The notes beneath the pieces were generated by a model. It was not told the DNA's origin, did no database searches, and saw only the letters and a list, made by a program, of their open reading frames with translations. This document shows, piece after piece, positions 1 to 8,613 of a stretch of DNA of 64,000 nucleotides. Within the stretch, counting starts at the first letter, position 1, and every line of letters starts with the position of its first letter. The stretch lies in NCBI RefSeq assembly GCF_030409505.1, contig NZ_JAUFPZ010000002.1:3479501-3543500 (forward strand), read 5' to 3'. The DNA is from Zunongwangia endophytica (GTDB lineage: Bacteria > Bacteroidota > Bacteroidia > Flavobacteriales > Flavobacteriaceae). A program made the position numbers and the translations under genes.

Positions 1-291
1 TTGTTTGATACAAATTTCTCATAATAAGCCCTGAGAATTTATGATTAATGTCATGTTTTGCCGAAATCATAGGTGTTTAGTGGGGAGTTGTTAACTATTT
101 CGATATAGTTGTTTTTTTGATGAACTAAGCCTAAATGAAAAATTATGTCATATATTTTTCCTGATGTAATTGAAAAGATTTTATATTTACAGCTTCATTT
201 TTGAAGCTATGATTCCTATAGAAACTTCCCCAAACAATGTTTCTAGTGATATTCCCCAAAAATAGCTTCTTTTTCAAATTAAAAATTTACT
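1..291. other. Intergenic lead-in, no gene seen
   Basis: This AT-rich stretch precedes the antiterminator gene. I find no open frame of useful length on either strand and no clear TAnnTTTG promoter box. It probably carries the promoter for the gene at 292, but I cannot place it. Confidence 0.4.
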
Positions 292-765
292 ATGCCTTGG
301 TATGTAATAATAACAAAGCCTAAGTCTGAAATCAGAACATCTGAGATTTTAGAAAATATGGGTGTTGAAGTATTTTGTCCAGTAATTGAGGAAGTACGAC
401 AATGGAGCGATCGAAAAAAGAAATTTATTGTTCCTTTATTTCGTGGCTATATTTTCGTAAAATTATTAGATAAGGAGCGTTCTGTAGTTTTTGAAGTATC
501 AGGAGTGTTAAAATATTTATTTTGGTTAGGTAAACCTGCAACAGTTCATCAAAAAGAAATTGAAGTGATCAAAGAATGGTTATGTAATGAAACTATTAAT
601 AATATTAAAGTTTCGCAATTTAAACCTGGAGAAAGTATAAATATTAAAAACGGTGCTTTTAAAAATAAAAAGGCTGTTATTCAGGAAATAAGTAAAACAA
701 AGTTGAAATTAGTTCTGCCAAATTTCGGAATATTTTTAACTGCTGACATTAATGAACTTATTTAG
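292..765 (+). CDS. NusG-family transcription antiterminator (UpxY/RfaH-like)
   Basis: A 157-residue NusG paralogue. The N-terminal NGN domain (about residues 1-95) begins MPWYVIITKPKSE and contains the typical PLFRGYIFVK segment. A KOW-type domain follows at about 108-140 (FKPGESINIKNGAFKNKKAV). Housekeeping NusG is longer and sits beside secE and ribosomal genes. This copy stands alone as the first gene before a long polysaccharide locus, which is the usual place for UpxY-type specialised antiterminators of Bacteroidetes. From family knowledge it should bind RNA polymerase at the operon leader and let it read through terminators. That it acts on this locus is inferred from position. A 330-base non-coding leader separates it from manC, and two terminator-like or hairpin structures lie inside the locus at 8095 and 8542. 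Confidence 0.88.
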   Translation: MPWYVIITKPKSEIRTSEILENMGVEVFCPVIEEVRQWSDRKKKFIVPLFRGYIFVKLLDKERSVVFEVSGVLKYLFWLGKPATVHQKEIEVIKEWLCNETINNIKVSQFKPGESINIKNGAFKNKKAVIQEISKTKLKLVLPNFGIFLTADINELI

Positions 766-924
766 GTTTACAAATACTGCATCATTCGTAAATTAACAGT
801 TTGATTATTGAAAAATCACTCAAACGTTTCGGCTGTTTTTGAAAATATAGTAATAGTAAAAAATTGTTAATTTTTCATTTTGTTAAATTAACATTTATTT
901 ATAGGTTAGTGTATTCTAAATAAA

Positions 925-932
925 TAGTTTTG
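925..932 (+). promoter_or_regulatory. Candidate -7 box (TAGTTTTG)
   Basis: TAGTTTTG matches the Bacteroidetes TAnnTTTG -7 consensus. No good TTG-type -33 box is seen at the usual spacing, so support is moderate. It would give a leader of roughly 150 bases before manC. Confidence 0.35.
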
Positions 933-1043
933 GATTTCTATTTTATAGAAAATGAGGTCGATTTTTATACAAATTTAACTCCTTCTTTTTTTATTCTAGG
1001 AAGTTAAAAGTGAATTACTTGAGTGATTTTATCTGTGACTCTA

Positions 1044-1056
1044 ACGGCGAAGCCGT
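1044..1056 (+). promoter_or_regulatory. GC-rich leader hairpin ACGGC-GAA-GCCGT, possible antiterminator recruitment site
   Basis: A perfect 5-bp stem with a GAA loop, the only GC-rich element in an otherwise AT-rich leader, 40 bases before the manC start. No T-run follows, so it is not a terminator. RfaH in enterobacteria is recruited at ops, a short element that forms a small hairpin in non-template DNA. By analogy this may be the recruitment element for the adjacent UpxY-like protein. That role is inference. Confidence 0.4.
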
Positions 1057-1095
1057 GGAAAATTTTATCTTTAAAGTAAATTAATCAACGAAAAT

Positions 1096-2097
1096 ATGAG
1101 TACTACGTATCATGTTGTATTAACGGGTGGGGTAGGGAGCCGTTTATGGCCACTTTCCAGAAAATCCAGACCCAAACAATATTTAGAAATATTTAAGAAT
1201 GATTCTTTATTCGAGCTTGCTGTAAAAAGAAATCAAAAATTTTCCGACGGACTTATAGTAGTAGGGAATAAAGACAATCGAAATCTTTCCATCAAAAGTT
1301 TAGAAAAACTTGGAGTGGATAATTATCACGAAATAGTCGAAGCCACTCCCCGAAATACTGCTCCAGCAATAGCTTTTGCTGCGTTTCAGGTAAAAGCAGA
1401 TGACATATTAGTGGTGACGCCAGCAGATCATATTATCAAGGCAGACATTTTTTATGATAAAGCAGTTACGAATGCAATCGAATTAGCAAAATCGGATAAT
1501 ATAGTAACTTTCGGAGTGAAACCCACAAGACCTGAAACAGGTTATGGTTATATAGAAAGTGACGGACAATCTGTACTATCTTTTCGTGAAAAACCAAACT
1601 TGGAGACTGCTAAAGATTTTTTACAAAAAGGTAACTTTTTATGGAATAGCGGTATGTTTTGCTTTAAAGCAGGTGTGTTTTTATCAGAGTTAAAAAAATA
1701 CGAACCCGAAGTCTTTGAAAATTCCAAGTCAGCTTTTGAACAGACAGAAGAAGGAAGGCTTAGCGAAGAATTATCGATGCAAATACCTTCCATAAGTGTA
1801 GATTACGCCGTCATGGAGCGCAGTGAATTAATAAAGGTAGTTGATGCTGAATTCGACTGGAGTGATATGGGAAGCTTTGAAGCTGTTTATGATTATTTTG
1901 TAGAATCAGGATATCCTGTGGATGATAACGGAAATATGGTGATTGGATGCGAAAAATTCACAGCTTTTGTTGGAATAAAAAATTGTATTTTTGTAAATAC
2001 AGGTGATGCCACTCTAATCTTATCTAAAGAAGCTTCGCAAGACGTGAAAGGTGTCTATCAAAAATTAAAAGAATCAAATTCAATCTTAGTTGATTAA
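1096..2097 (+). CDS. manC: Mannose-1-phosphate guanylyltransferase
   Basis: Makes GDP-mannose from mannose-1-phosphate and GTP in the cytoplasm. The nucleotidyltransferase signature LTGGVGSRLWPLSRKSRPKQ is at residues 9-28, and the FREKP sugar-binding motif is present in the middle. At 333 residues it matches the short monofunctional type and lacks the C-terminal cupin phosphomannose isomerase domain of about 460-residue ManC proteins. The ATG start sits directly before the conserved N-terminal strand. It is the first structural gene of the polysaccharide operon; the AlgD-like dehydrogenase at 18847 is a likely consumer of its product. The gmd and fcl genes that would convert GDP-mannose to GDP-fucose are broken (7225-8010). 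No phosphomannomutase is present in the window. Confidence 0.9.
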   Translation: MSTTYHVVLTGGVGSRLWPLSRKSRPKQYLEIFKNDSLFELAVKRNQKFSDGLIVVGNKDNRNLSIKSLEKLGVDNYHEIVEATPRNTAPAIAFAAFQVKADDILVVTPADHIIKADIFYDKAVTNAIELAKSDNIVTFGVKPTRPETGYGYIESDGQSVLSFREKPNLETAKDFLQKGNFLWNSGMFCFKAGVFLSELKKYEPEVFENSKSAFEQTEEGRLSEELSMQIPSISVDYAVMERSELIKVVDAEFDWSDMGSFEAVYDYFVESGYPVDDNGNMVIGCEKFTAFVGIKNCIFVNTGDATLILSKEASQDVKGVYQKLKESNSILVD

Positions 2098-2098
2098 A

Positions 2099-2695
2099 AT
2101 GAAGAACATAATTCCTCAAGATTATCACATTTCAAGAAATGATCGTGCTTCTTCTAAGAAGCACCAATCGCTTGTTGTTTGGTTTACCGGATTGTCTGGA
2201 TCGGGAAAATCAACATTGGCGAGTTTAGTGGAGAACGAATTATACAAACGTAAAATTCATACCTATTCACTTGATGGGGATAATATTCGAGGAGGGATAA
2301 ATAAAGGTTTGGGCTTCAGCGCTTCGGATAGGGAAGAGAATTTACGTCGCATAGCCGAAGTTGCTAGACTTTTTGTCGATGCTGGTGTTCTTGTAATAGG
2401 CGCATTTATTAGTCCATTAGAAGAAGATCGAAATAAAGTTAAGAATATTATAGGTAAGGATGACTTTATCGAGATTTTCGTAGATACTTCAGTAGAAGAG
2501 TGCGAAAAAAGAGATGTGAAAGGTCTTTATAAGAAAGCAAGAGCCGGAGAAATTAAGAATTTTACTGGGATTAGCGCCCCTTACGAAAGGCCTTGTAATC
2601 CAGATATTATTATTAAAACCGAATCTTCCTCGATTGAGGAATCTATTAATAAGGTTATTAACTATATTTTGCCTAGAATTGAATTATCTAATTAA
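2099..2695 (+). CDS. cysC: Adenylyl-sulfate (APS) kinase
   Basis: Phosphorylates APS to PAPS, the universal sulfate donor. The Walker A motif GLSGSGKS is at residues 31-38, followed by LDGDN, the FSASDREENLRR segment, the FISPLEEDR active-site loop and the DVKGLYKKARAGEIKNFTGI substrate lid, all canonical. About 198 residues, the normal length of a stand-alone kinase. I chose ATG at 2099, one base after the manC stop, over an in-frame TTG at 2090 that would overlap manC. It sits with cysD, cysN and cysQ, and no sulfite or PAPS reductase gene is nearby. The likely use of its PAPS is therefore sulfation of the polysaccharide rather than cysteine synthesis; that purpose is inferred from context. 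Confidence 0.93.
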   Translation: MKNIIPQDYHISRNDRASSKKHQSLVVWFTGLSGSGKSTLASLVENELYKRKIHTYSLDGDNIRGGINKGLGFSASDREENLRRIAEVARLFVDAGVLVIGAFISPLEEDRNKVKNIIGKDDFIEIFVDTSVEECEKRDVKGLYKKARAGEIKNFTGISAPYERPCNPDIIIKTESSSIEESINKVINYILPRIELSN

Positions 2696-2709
2696 TGTAA
2701 CAACTTATT

Positions 2710-3615
2710 ATGAGTAAATATTATTTAAATTATTTGGACGAGTTAGAATCTGAAGCTATTTATATACTGAGAGAAGTATGGGCACAGTTCGAAAATCCGG
2801 TGATATTATTTTCGGGAGGTAAGGATTCAATATTGGTTACCCATTTGGCAAAAAAAGCGTTTTATCCGAGTAAAATCCCGTTCGCTCTTATGCACGTCGA
2901 TACTGGGCATAATTTTCCTGAGACGATTAAGTTTAGAGATGACTTAATAGAAGAATTAGGTGTTAATTTGATTGTTGGTTCTGTTCAGGATGCTATTGAT
3001 AAAGGAAGAGTGGCCGAAGAAAAAGGGAAAAATGCAACAAGGAATGCTTTGCAGATCACGACATTATTAGATGCTATTGAAGCTAATAAGGTGGATTGTG
3101 CTATAGGAGGTGGACGTAGAGATGAAGAGAAAGCAAGAGCTAAGGAACGTTTTTTCTCACATCGGGATGATTTTGGACAATGGGACCCTAAAAACCAACG
3201 TCCAGAACTTTGGAATTTATTAAACGGAAAGCAGTTTGAAGGCGAGCATTTTAGAGCTTTTCCAATAAGTAACTGGACAGAGATGGACGTTTGGAATTAT
3301 ATAAAAAGAGAAAACATTAGCATACCATCCTTATATTTTGCTCACGACAGAGAAGTTGTTAGAAGGAATGACTCATGGATACCAGTATCAGAATTTCTAA
3401 TGCTTGAAGAAGGTGAGGAAATAGAAAAAAAGAAAATACGTTTTAGAACCTTAGGAGATATTACAATTACAGGAGGAATAGAGTCTGATGCTGATACGCT
3501 TAGTAAAATTGCTCAAGAAGTCTCAGCTATGCGTAAAACAGAACGTGGTGATCGATCGGATGATAAGCGGTCAGAAACTGCAATGGAAGATCGAAAGAAA
3601 CAGGGATATTTCTAA
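2710..3615 (+). CDS. cysD: Sulfate adenylyltransferase subunit 2 (small subunit)
   Basis: Catalytic subunit of ATP sulfurylase, which forms APS from sulfate and ATP together with CysN. The PP-loop SGGKDS is at residues 35-40, and the IGGGRRDEEKARAKER segment and the C-terminal MRKTERGDRSDD region are typical of CysD. The 301-residue length is normal. It starts 15 bases after cysC and is followed after about 40 bases by cysN, so the three make a PAPS-synthesis unit inside the polysaccharide operon. Confidence 0.95.
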   Translation: MSKYYLNYLDELESEAIYILREVWAQFENPVILFSGGKDSILVTHLAKKAFYPSKIPFALMHVDTGHNFPETIKFRDDLIEELGVNLIVGSVQDAIDKGRVAEEKGKNATRNALQITTLLDAIEANKVDCAIGGGRRDEEKARAKERFFSHRDDFGQWDPKNQRPELWNLLNGKQFEGEHFRAFPISNWTEMDVWNYIKRENISIPSLYFAHDREVVRRNDSWIPVSEFLMLEEGEEIEKKKIRFRTLGDITITGGIESDADTLSKIAQEVSAMRKTERGDRSDDKRSETAMEDRKKQGYF

Positions 3616-3653
3616 AATTAGTATTATCACTTTATTTATTCAAAAAACAAAAC

Positions 3654-4913
3654 ATGGAAATTAAAGACAATAATCAACTACTTCGATTTACTACTGCAGG
3701 AAGTGTAGATGATGGTAAAAGTACGCTGATAGGAAGGCTCCTTTTCGATTCTAAATCAATATTTGAAGACCAACTGGCTTCTGTTACTGCTACCAGTTCT
3801 AAAAAAGGGCATGATGGGGTTGATTTAGCGCTGTTTACAGATGGTCTAAAAGACGAAAGAGAACAAGGAATTACCATAGATGTCGCTTACCGTTACTTTA
3901 CTACACCAAAAAGAAAGTTTATAATAGCGGATACCCCAGGACATATTCAATATACGCGTAATATGGTTACTGGTGCATCTACTGCTAATGCAGCAGTTAT
4001 ACTAATAGATGCTAGGCATGGAGTTATTGAACAAACGAAACGTCACTCTTTCATAGCTTCTTTATTAAATATACCTCACTTAATTGTTTGCGTAAATAAG
4101 ATGGATTTGGTTGATTTTGCCGAAGAAAAATTTGAACAAATATCTAAAGAATTCGAACAATTTTCTTCTAAGCTTTTGATGAAAGATATCCGGTTTATTC
4201 CCATTAGTGCACTTATTGGTGATAATGTTGTCAATCGTTCTGAAAATATGCCATGGTACGAAGGAGGAACATTATTGAATATTCTTGAAACCTTACATAT
4301 AAGTAGTGATATAAATAAAATAGACGCTCGTTTCCCCGTGCAAACGGTACTACGTCCACAAGATGATGGGAATCGGGACTATAGAGGTTACGCTGGTCGA
4401 ATTGCTAGCGGCATATATCGGAAAGGAGATGAAGTTGCAGTTTTACCTTCAGGTTTCACCTCTAAAATTAAGTCCATGAACGCTGGAGAAAAAGAGGTGG
4501 AAGAAGCTTTTGCTCCAATGTCCATTTCTATTACTTTAGAGGATGATATAGATATAAGTCGTGGGAATATGATTGTAAAGAAAAATAATCAACCGGAATC
4601 TTCACAAGAATTTGACGTAATGCTTTGTTGGTTGAATAATGATGCTGCTAAGCCGAGAGCGAAATATGTGATACAGCATACTTCAAATGAGGAAAGAGCT
4701 ATTATTAAAGAAGTGGTTTATAAAATGGATATAAATAGTTATGATCGAATAGAAGGGGATTCAAACTTAAAAATGAATGATATTGCTCGCGTAAAGATAA
4801 GAACAACCCACAGGCTTATGGTCGATTCTTATCGAGACAATAGAAACACGGGTAGCATCACGCTAATTGATGAGCAAACGAACGAAACAGTAGCGGCAGG
4901 AATGATCGTGTAA
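3654..4913 (+). CDS. cysN: Sulfate adenylyltransferase subunit 1 (GTPase subunit)
   Basis: Elongation-factor-like GTPase that drives the CysD reaction. GTP-binding motifs are clear: GSVDDGKS at 16-23, DTPGH at 93-97 and NKMD at 148-151. Beta-barrel domains follow to the C-terminus. At 419 residues it is the stand-alone form and lacks the fused APS-kinase domain of NodQ-type proteins, which agrees with the separate cysC upstream. No sulfate transporter gene accompanies the module in this window. Confidence 0.95.
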   Translation: MEIKDNNQLLRFTTAGSVDDGKSTLIGRLLFDSKSIFEDQLASVTATSSKKGHDGVDLALFTDGLKDEREQGITIDVAYRYFTTPKRKFIIADTPGHIQYTRNMVTGASTANAAVILIDARHGVIEQTKRHSFIASLLNIPHLIVCVNKMDLVDFAEEKFEQISKEFEQFSSKLLMKDIRFIPISALIGDNVVNRSENMPWYEGGTLLNILETLHISSDINKIDARFPVQTVLRPQDDGNRDYRGYAGRIASGIYRKGDEVAVLPSGFTSKIKSMNAGEKEVEEAFAPMSISITLEDDIDISRGNMIVKKNNQPESSQEFDVMLCWLNNDAAKPRAKYVIQHTSNEERAIIKEVVYKMDINSYDRIEGDSNLKMNDIARVKIRTTHRLMVDSYRDNRNTGSITLIDEQTNETVAAGMIV

Positions 4914-4942
4914 TCTATTGACTAATTTTTAAAAACAAAACC

Positions 4943-5728
4943 TTGAAGGATTTAATGAAAACCGCAATTCTTGCTGCTTTAGGAGCTGGGAAAAGAATTA
5001 TGGAAATATATAACCATGAAAATTTTGGTATAGATTTTAAGAGTGATGATTCGCCTTTAACAAAAGCGGATTTGGCATCTCATAAGATTATAATGACGGC
5101 TTTGAAGAAAACAAATATTCCAGTGCTTTCAGAAGAGGGTCGCGATATCGACTATTCCGAGAGAAAGGTTTGGGATCAATTATGGATAGTGGATCCAATT
5201 GATGGAACAAAAGAATTTATAAAAAGGAATGGTGAATTTACTGTTAATATTGCTTTGATAGAAAACAAAAAGCCAGTTCTAGGGGTAATATATGTTCCTG
5301 CTCTTAAAGATTTATATTTTGCTTCTAGTGATGGTTCTTTTCATGTTAAAGACATAGATTCGAACACCACCTTTGATGATATAGCCGGAAACGCAACAAA
5401 AATTCCCGTTTATAAACCAGAAAAGGTATATACTATCGTCTCTAGTAAGTCACACTTGTCTAAAGAAACACAAGATTTTATAGATAAGGTTAAATCACAA
5501 AAGGGAGAGATTAAGACAATCTCAAAAGGTAGTTCACTTAAGCTGTGTATGGTAGCTAAAGGTGAAGCCGATTGCTATCCAAGATTTGCCCCCACGATGG
5601 AATGGGATACTGCAGCGGGACAAGCTATTTGCTCTTTTGCGGGTAAAAGAGTTATTGACCAAGAGACAGGTGAAGAAATGCTATATAATAGAAAGGATTT
5701 ACTTAATAACTGGTTTATAGTGCAATAG
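4943..5728 (+). CDS. cysQ: 3'(2'),5'-bisphosphate nucleotidase
   Basis: Inositol-monophosphatase-family enzyme that hydrolyses PAP, the by-product of sulfotransferases, to AMP. The metal-binding motifs are LSEEGRD near residue 62, DPIDGT at 84-89 and the C-terminal EWDTAAGQAI. 261 residues, normal length. The frame opens at TTG (4943), giving MKDLMKTAIL; an in-frame ATG at 4955 is the alternative. Its position after cysCDN completes a PAPS-making and PAP-removing set. That set makes most sense if a PAPS-dependent sulfotransferase is used heavily, and one lies at 17976. Confidence 0.9.
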   Translation: MKDLMKTAILAALGAGKRIMEIYNHENFGIDFKSDDSPLTKADLASHKIIMTALKKTNIPVLSEEGRDIDYSERKVWDQLWIVDPIDGTKEFIKRNGEFTVNIALIENKKPVLGVIYVPALKDLYFASSDGSFHVKDIDSNTTFDDIAGNATKIPVYKPEKVYTIVSSKSHLSKETQDFIDKVKSQKGEIKTISKGSSLKLCMVAKGEADCYPRFAPTMEWDTAAGQAICSFAGKRVIDQETGEEMLYNRKDLLNNWFIVQ

Positions 5729-5773
5729 TTAATTATCAGTAAAACTTAAAAAACTTTTATATCAATTTAAATT

Positions 5774-7168
5774 ATGAAAATCAAAAATATCTGCTGTATA
5801 GGTGCCGGGTATGTTGGGGGACCAACAATGTCGGTTATCGCTCAAAAATGCCCGGACATAAATGTAACTGTGGTAGATCTTAATGAAAAAAGAATTGCAG
5901 CCTGGAATGATGAAGATGTAGAAAATATACCGATTTACGAACCGGGACTTTCAGCTGTAGTTTCAGAAGCAAGGGGACGCAATCTCTTTTTCTCTACAGA
6001 TGTTGATGAAGCCATCGATAAAGCAGATATGATATTTATTTCGGTAAATACGCCAACCAAAACATATGGTATCGGTAAAGGAATGGCGGCTGATTTAAAA
6101 TGGATAGAATTATGTGCGCGACAAATTGCAAAAATAGCTACTTCGGATAAAATAGTAGTTGAGAAATCTACATTACCTGTAAGAACCGCTCAGGCGCTTA
6201 AGAATATTCTTGAAAACACTGGTAATGGTGTGAACTTCCAGATATTATCAAACCCTGAATTTTTAGCAGAAGGAACCGCAGTAGATGATTTGTTAAACCC
6301 TGATAGGGTTTTAATCGGTGGGGATATCGATAATGAAAAAGGCAGAGAAGCTATGCAAGCTTTGGTTGATGTATATGAACATTGGGTTTCTAATGATCAT
6401 ATTTTGACCACTAATGTTTGGTCTTCAGAATTATCGAAATTAACGGCCAATGCTTTTCTAGCTCAACGGGTTTCAAGCATTAATGCCATGTCTGAATTAT
6501 GTGAAGTGACTGGTGCCGATGTTAATGAAGTTTCTAAAGCTGTAGGAATGGATTCTAGGATAGGAGCAAAATTTCTAAAAGCCTCCGTTGGCTTTGGAGG
6601 TTCTTGTTTTCAAAAAGATATTTTAAATCTGGTATATATAGCCAAAAGTTTTGGATTGAATGAAGTAGCTGATTATTGGGAGCAGGTGATTATTATGAAT
6701 GATCATCAAAAAAGACGTTTTGCTGCTAATATTGTAAGAACCCTATATAATACGGTTTCCGGAAAGAAAATAGCAATGCTGGGTTGGGCCTTTAAGAAGG
6801 ATACAAATGATACTCGTGAAGCCGCATCTATATATGTTGCCGATTATTTGTTAAGTGAGCAGGCAGAAATTGTTGTTTATGATCCAAAAGTTACTGAAGA
6901 GCAGATCTATGCAGATTTGGATTATCTAGGTTCGAGAACAGGCGAGGAGAACAGAAAATCAGTGAAGATTGTCAATACAGCGGAAGAAGCTTGTGTTGAT
7001 GCTCATGCTGCTGCCTTAATGACCGAATGGGATGAATTTTTAGATCTTGATTGGGATGCTATATATGATGAAATGTTAAAACCGGCATTTTTATTTGATG
7101 GAAGGAAATTGCTGAATAAGAAAGAAATGATTGATTCTGGTTTTAAATTTTATGCTATAGGGAATTAA
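5774..7168 (+). CDS. ugd: UDP-glucose 6-dehydrogenase
   Basis: Oxidises UDP-glucose to UDP-glucuronate with two NAD+. The N-terminal Rossmann motif GAGYVGGPT is at residues 10-18 and the [11 protein letters not shown] signature is at 159-169. The catalytic cysteine is in FGGSCFQKD (Cys278), close to Cys276 of the human enzyme. The 464-residue length and sequence style resemble the animal-like UGDH type rather than the shorter common bacterial type. Downstream lies a broken epimerase (8174) that would have used UDP-glucuronate, so the uronic acid may now be used directly as GlcA. It is the last intact gene before the pseudogene tract. Confidence 0.92.
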   Translation: MKIKNICCIGAGYVGGPTMSVIAQKCPDINVTVVDLNEKRIAAWNDEDVENIPIYEPGLSAVVSEARGRNLFFSTDVDEAIDKADMIFISVNTPTKTYGIGKGMAADLKWIELCARQIAKIATSDKIVVEKSTLPVRTAQALKNILENTGNGVNFQILSNPEFLAEGTAVDDLLNPDRVLIGGDIDNEKGREAMQALVDVYEHWVSNDHILTTNVWSSELSKLTANAFLAQRVSSINAMSELCEVTGADVNEVSKAVGMDSRIGAKFLKASVGFGGSCFQKDILNLVYIAKSFGLNEVADYWEQVIIMNDHQKRRFAANIVRTLYNTVSGKKIAMLGWAFKKDTNDTREAASIYVADYLLSEQAEIVVYDPKVTEEQIYADLDYLGSRTGEENRKSVKIVNTAEEACVDAHAAALMTEWDEFLDLDWDAIYDEMLKPAFLFDGRKLLNKKEMIDSGFKFYAIGN

Positions 7169-7224
7169 TTAAATAATGATATAAGATAATTCATTTTATC
7201 AATAGTTAGACTTAATTTTTAGAC

Positions 7225-7301
7225 ATGGGTAAAAACTCTAAAATATATTTAGCTGGACACCGCGGTATGGTAGTACCATTTGGAGAGCTTTAGAAAAAAA
7301 C

Positions 7302-7311
<10 letters not shown>
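7225..7311 (+). pseudogene. fcl: Remnant of GDP-L-fucose synthase, N-terminal fragment
   Basis: Starting at ATG 7225 the frame reads MGKNSKIYLAGHRGMV, the typical N-terminus of GDP-L-fucose synthase. It then shifts frame and continues STIWRALEKNKNL, matching the next helix of the family. The rest of the gene is gone, and the sequence runs directly into a gmd fragment at about 7302. This is a deletion fusion of two neighbouring nucleotide-sugar genes. It is not expected to encode a working protein. Confidence 0.72.
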
Positions 7312-8010
<699 letters not shown>

Positions 8011-8094
8011 ATGGTAGGGCATAGGGTTTTAAAACAGGTTGAATAGATTGAAGTTTTTTGAAGCTCTAAAATATTGTTAATGTTTTAAATAGGC

Positions 8095-8138
8095 TCAGAT
8101 TATATTAGTTATTAGGTTTTAGTTAATCTGATTTTTTT
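8095..8138 (+). terminator. Candidate intrinsic terminator inside the polysaccharide locus
   Basis: An 8-bp perfect inverted repeat, TCAGATTA (8095-8102) and TAATCTGA (8124-8131), is followed at once by seven Ts (8132-8138). The loop is 21 bases and the stem is AT-rich, so strength is uncertain. It lies between two pseudogenes, downstream of ugd, and could end the manC-ugd transcript unless it is antiterminated. Confidence 0.5.
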
Positions 8139-8173
8139 AGTAGATTATTGATATATTAAAAATTTAGTTTCTT

Positions 8174-8547
8174 ATGAAAATATTATTTACATCTGCAATT
8201 GCAAAATTTAAGATGATAAGATTTTTAATAATCATGATATTAGTTTTGATTTTACTTACATCGATGATATAGTAGATGAATTTAAAGTCCTAATCGATGA
8301 AAAACAAGGAATGAATAATTCTCCATCTTTTTGGTTTGCTAAAATTAATAATTGAAAGACTTCAATCATTAATGAATTTTATGTTAACAATTGAATAAGT
8401 ATGGGTAACAAAGCGTGAAGAGAATTTTTGCCGATGGAACCAGGAGATTTTCTAAAAACCTCATCCAATGTACAAGCAATTGAAAATTATAGCTATAAAA
8501 ACAAAATTGCAATTGAAAGGAGAAACAAATACTGTAAGTTAGTTTAA
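8174..8547 (+). pseudogene. Remnant of a UDP-glucuronate 4-epimerase-like SDR gene
   Basis: The start reads MKILFTSAIAKF, resembling the MKILVTGAAGFIG opening of sugar epimerases. It then jumps, with a frame change, to a C-terminal portion: NNHDISFDFTYIDDIVDEF, and after two stops REFLPMEPGDFLKTSSNVQA. The DFTYIDDIV and LPMxPGD motifs are characteristic of the CapI/LpsL-type UDP-glucuronate epimerases. The central part, including the catalytic YxxxK, is deleted. In-frame stops follow KINN, YVNN and NKA. The family call rests on short motifs, so the exact substrate is uncertain. Confidence 0.7.
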
Positions 8548-8575
8548 GAAAATTTTATAAAAAATTTTCTTAAAC
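8542..8575. repeat. 15-bp perfect inverted repeat with 4-base loop
   Basis: GTTTAAGAAAATTTT (8542-8556), loop ATAA, then its exact reverse complement (8561-8575). It overlaps the end of the epimerase remnant and lies 38 bases before murA. It could be an RNA hairpin in the murA leader, a weak terminator or a recombination scar. No long T-run follows, which argues against a classical terminator. Confidence 0.7.
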
Positions 8576-8613
8576 CTATTAAAATATATAGTCTTTTAAA
8601 ATTTAAATTTAAT

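Larger units (their letters stand above)
766..1095 (+). promoter_or_regulatory. Long untranslated leader of the polysaccharide operon
   Basis: 330 bases without a gene lie between the antiterminator and manC. The stretch holds an AT-only hairpin (859-875, 7-bp stem, GTT loop), a 13-base palindrome (881-893), a candidate -7 box at 925-932 and a GC-rich hairpin at 1044-1056. Such a layout fits an operon leader where a specialised NusG is recruited. The functions of the individual elements are inferred. Confidence 0.45.

Noticed and set aside
881..893. TGTTAAATTAACA palindrome as a regulator operator
   Set aside because: A short AT palindrome in a very AT-rich leader is expected by chance, and no matching regulator is nearby.
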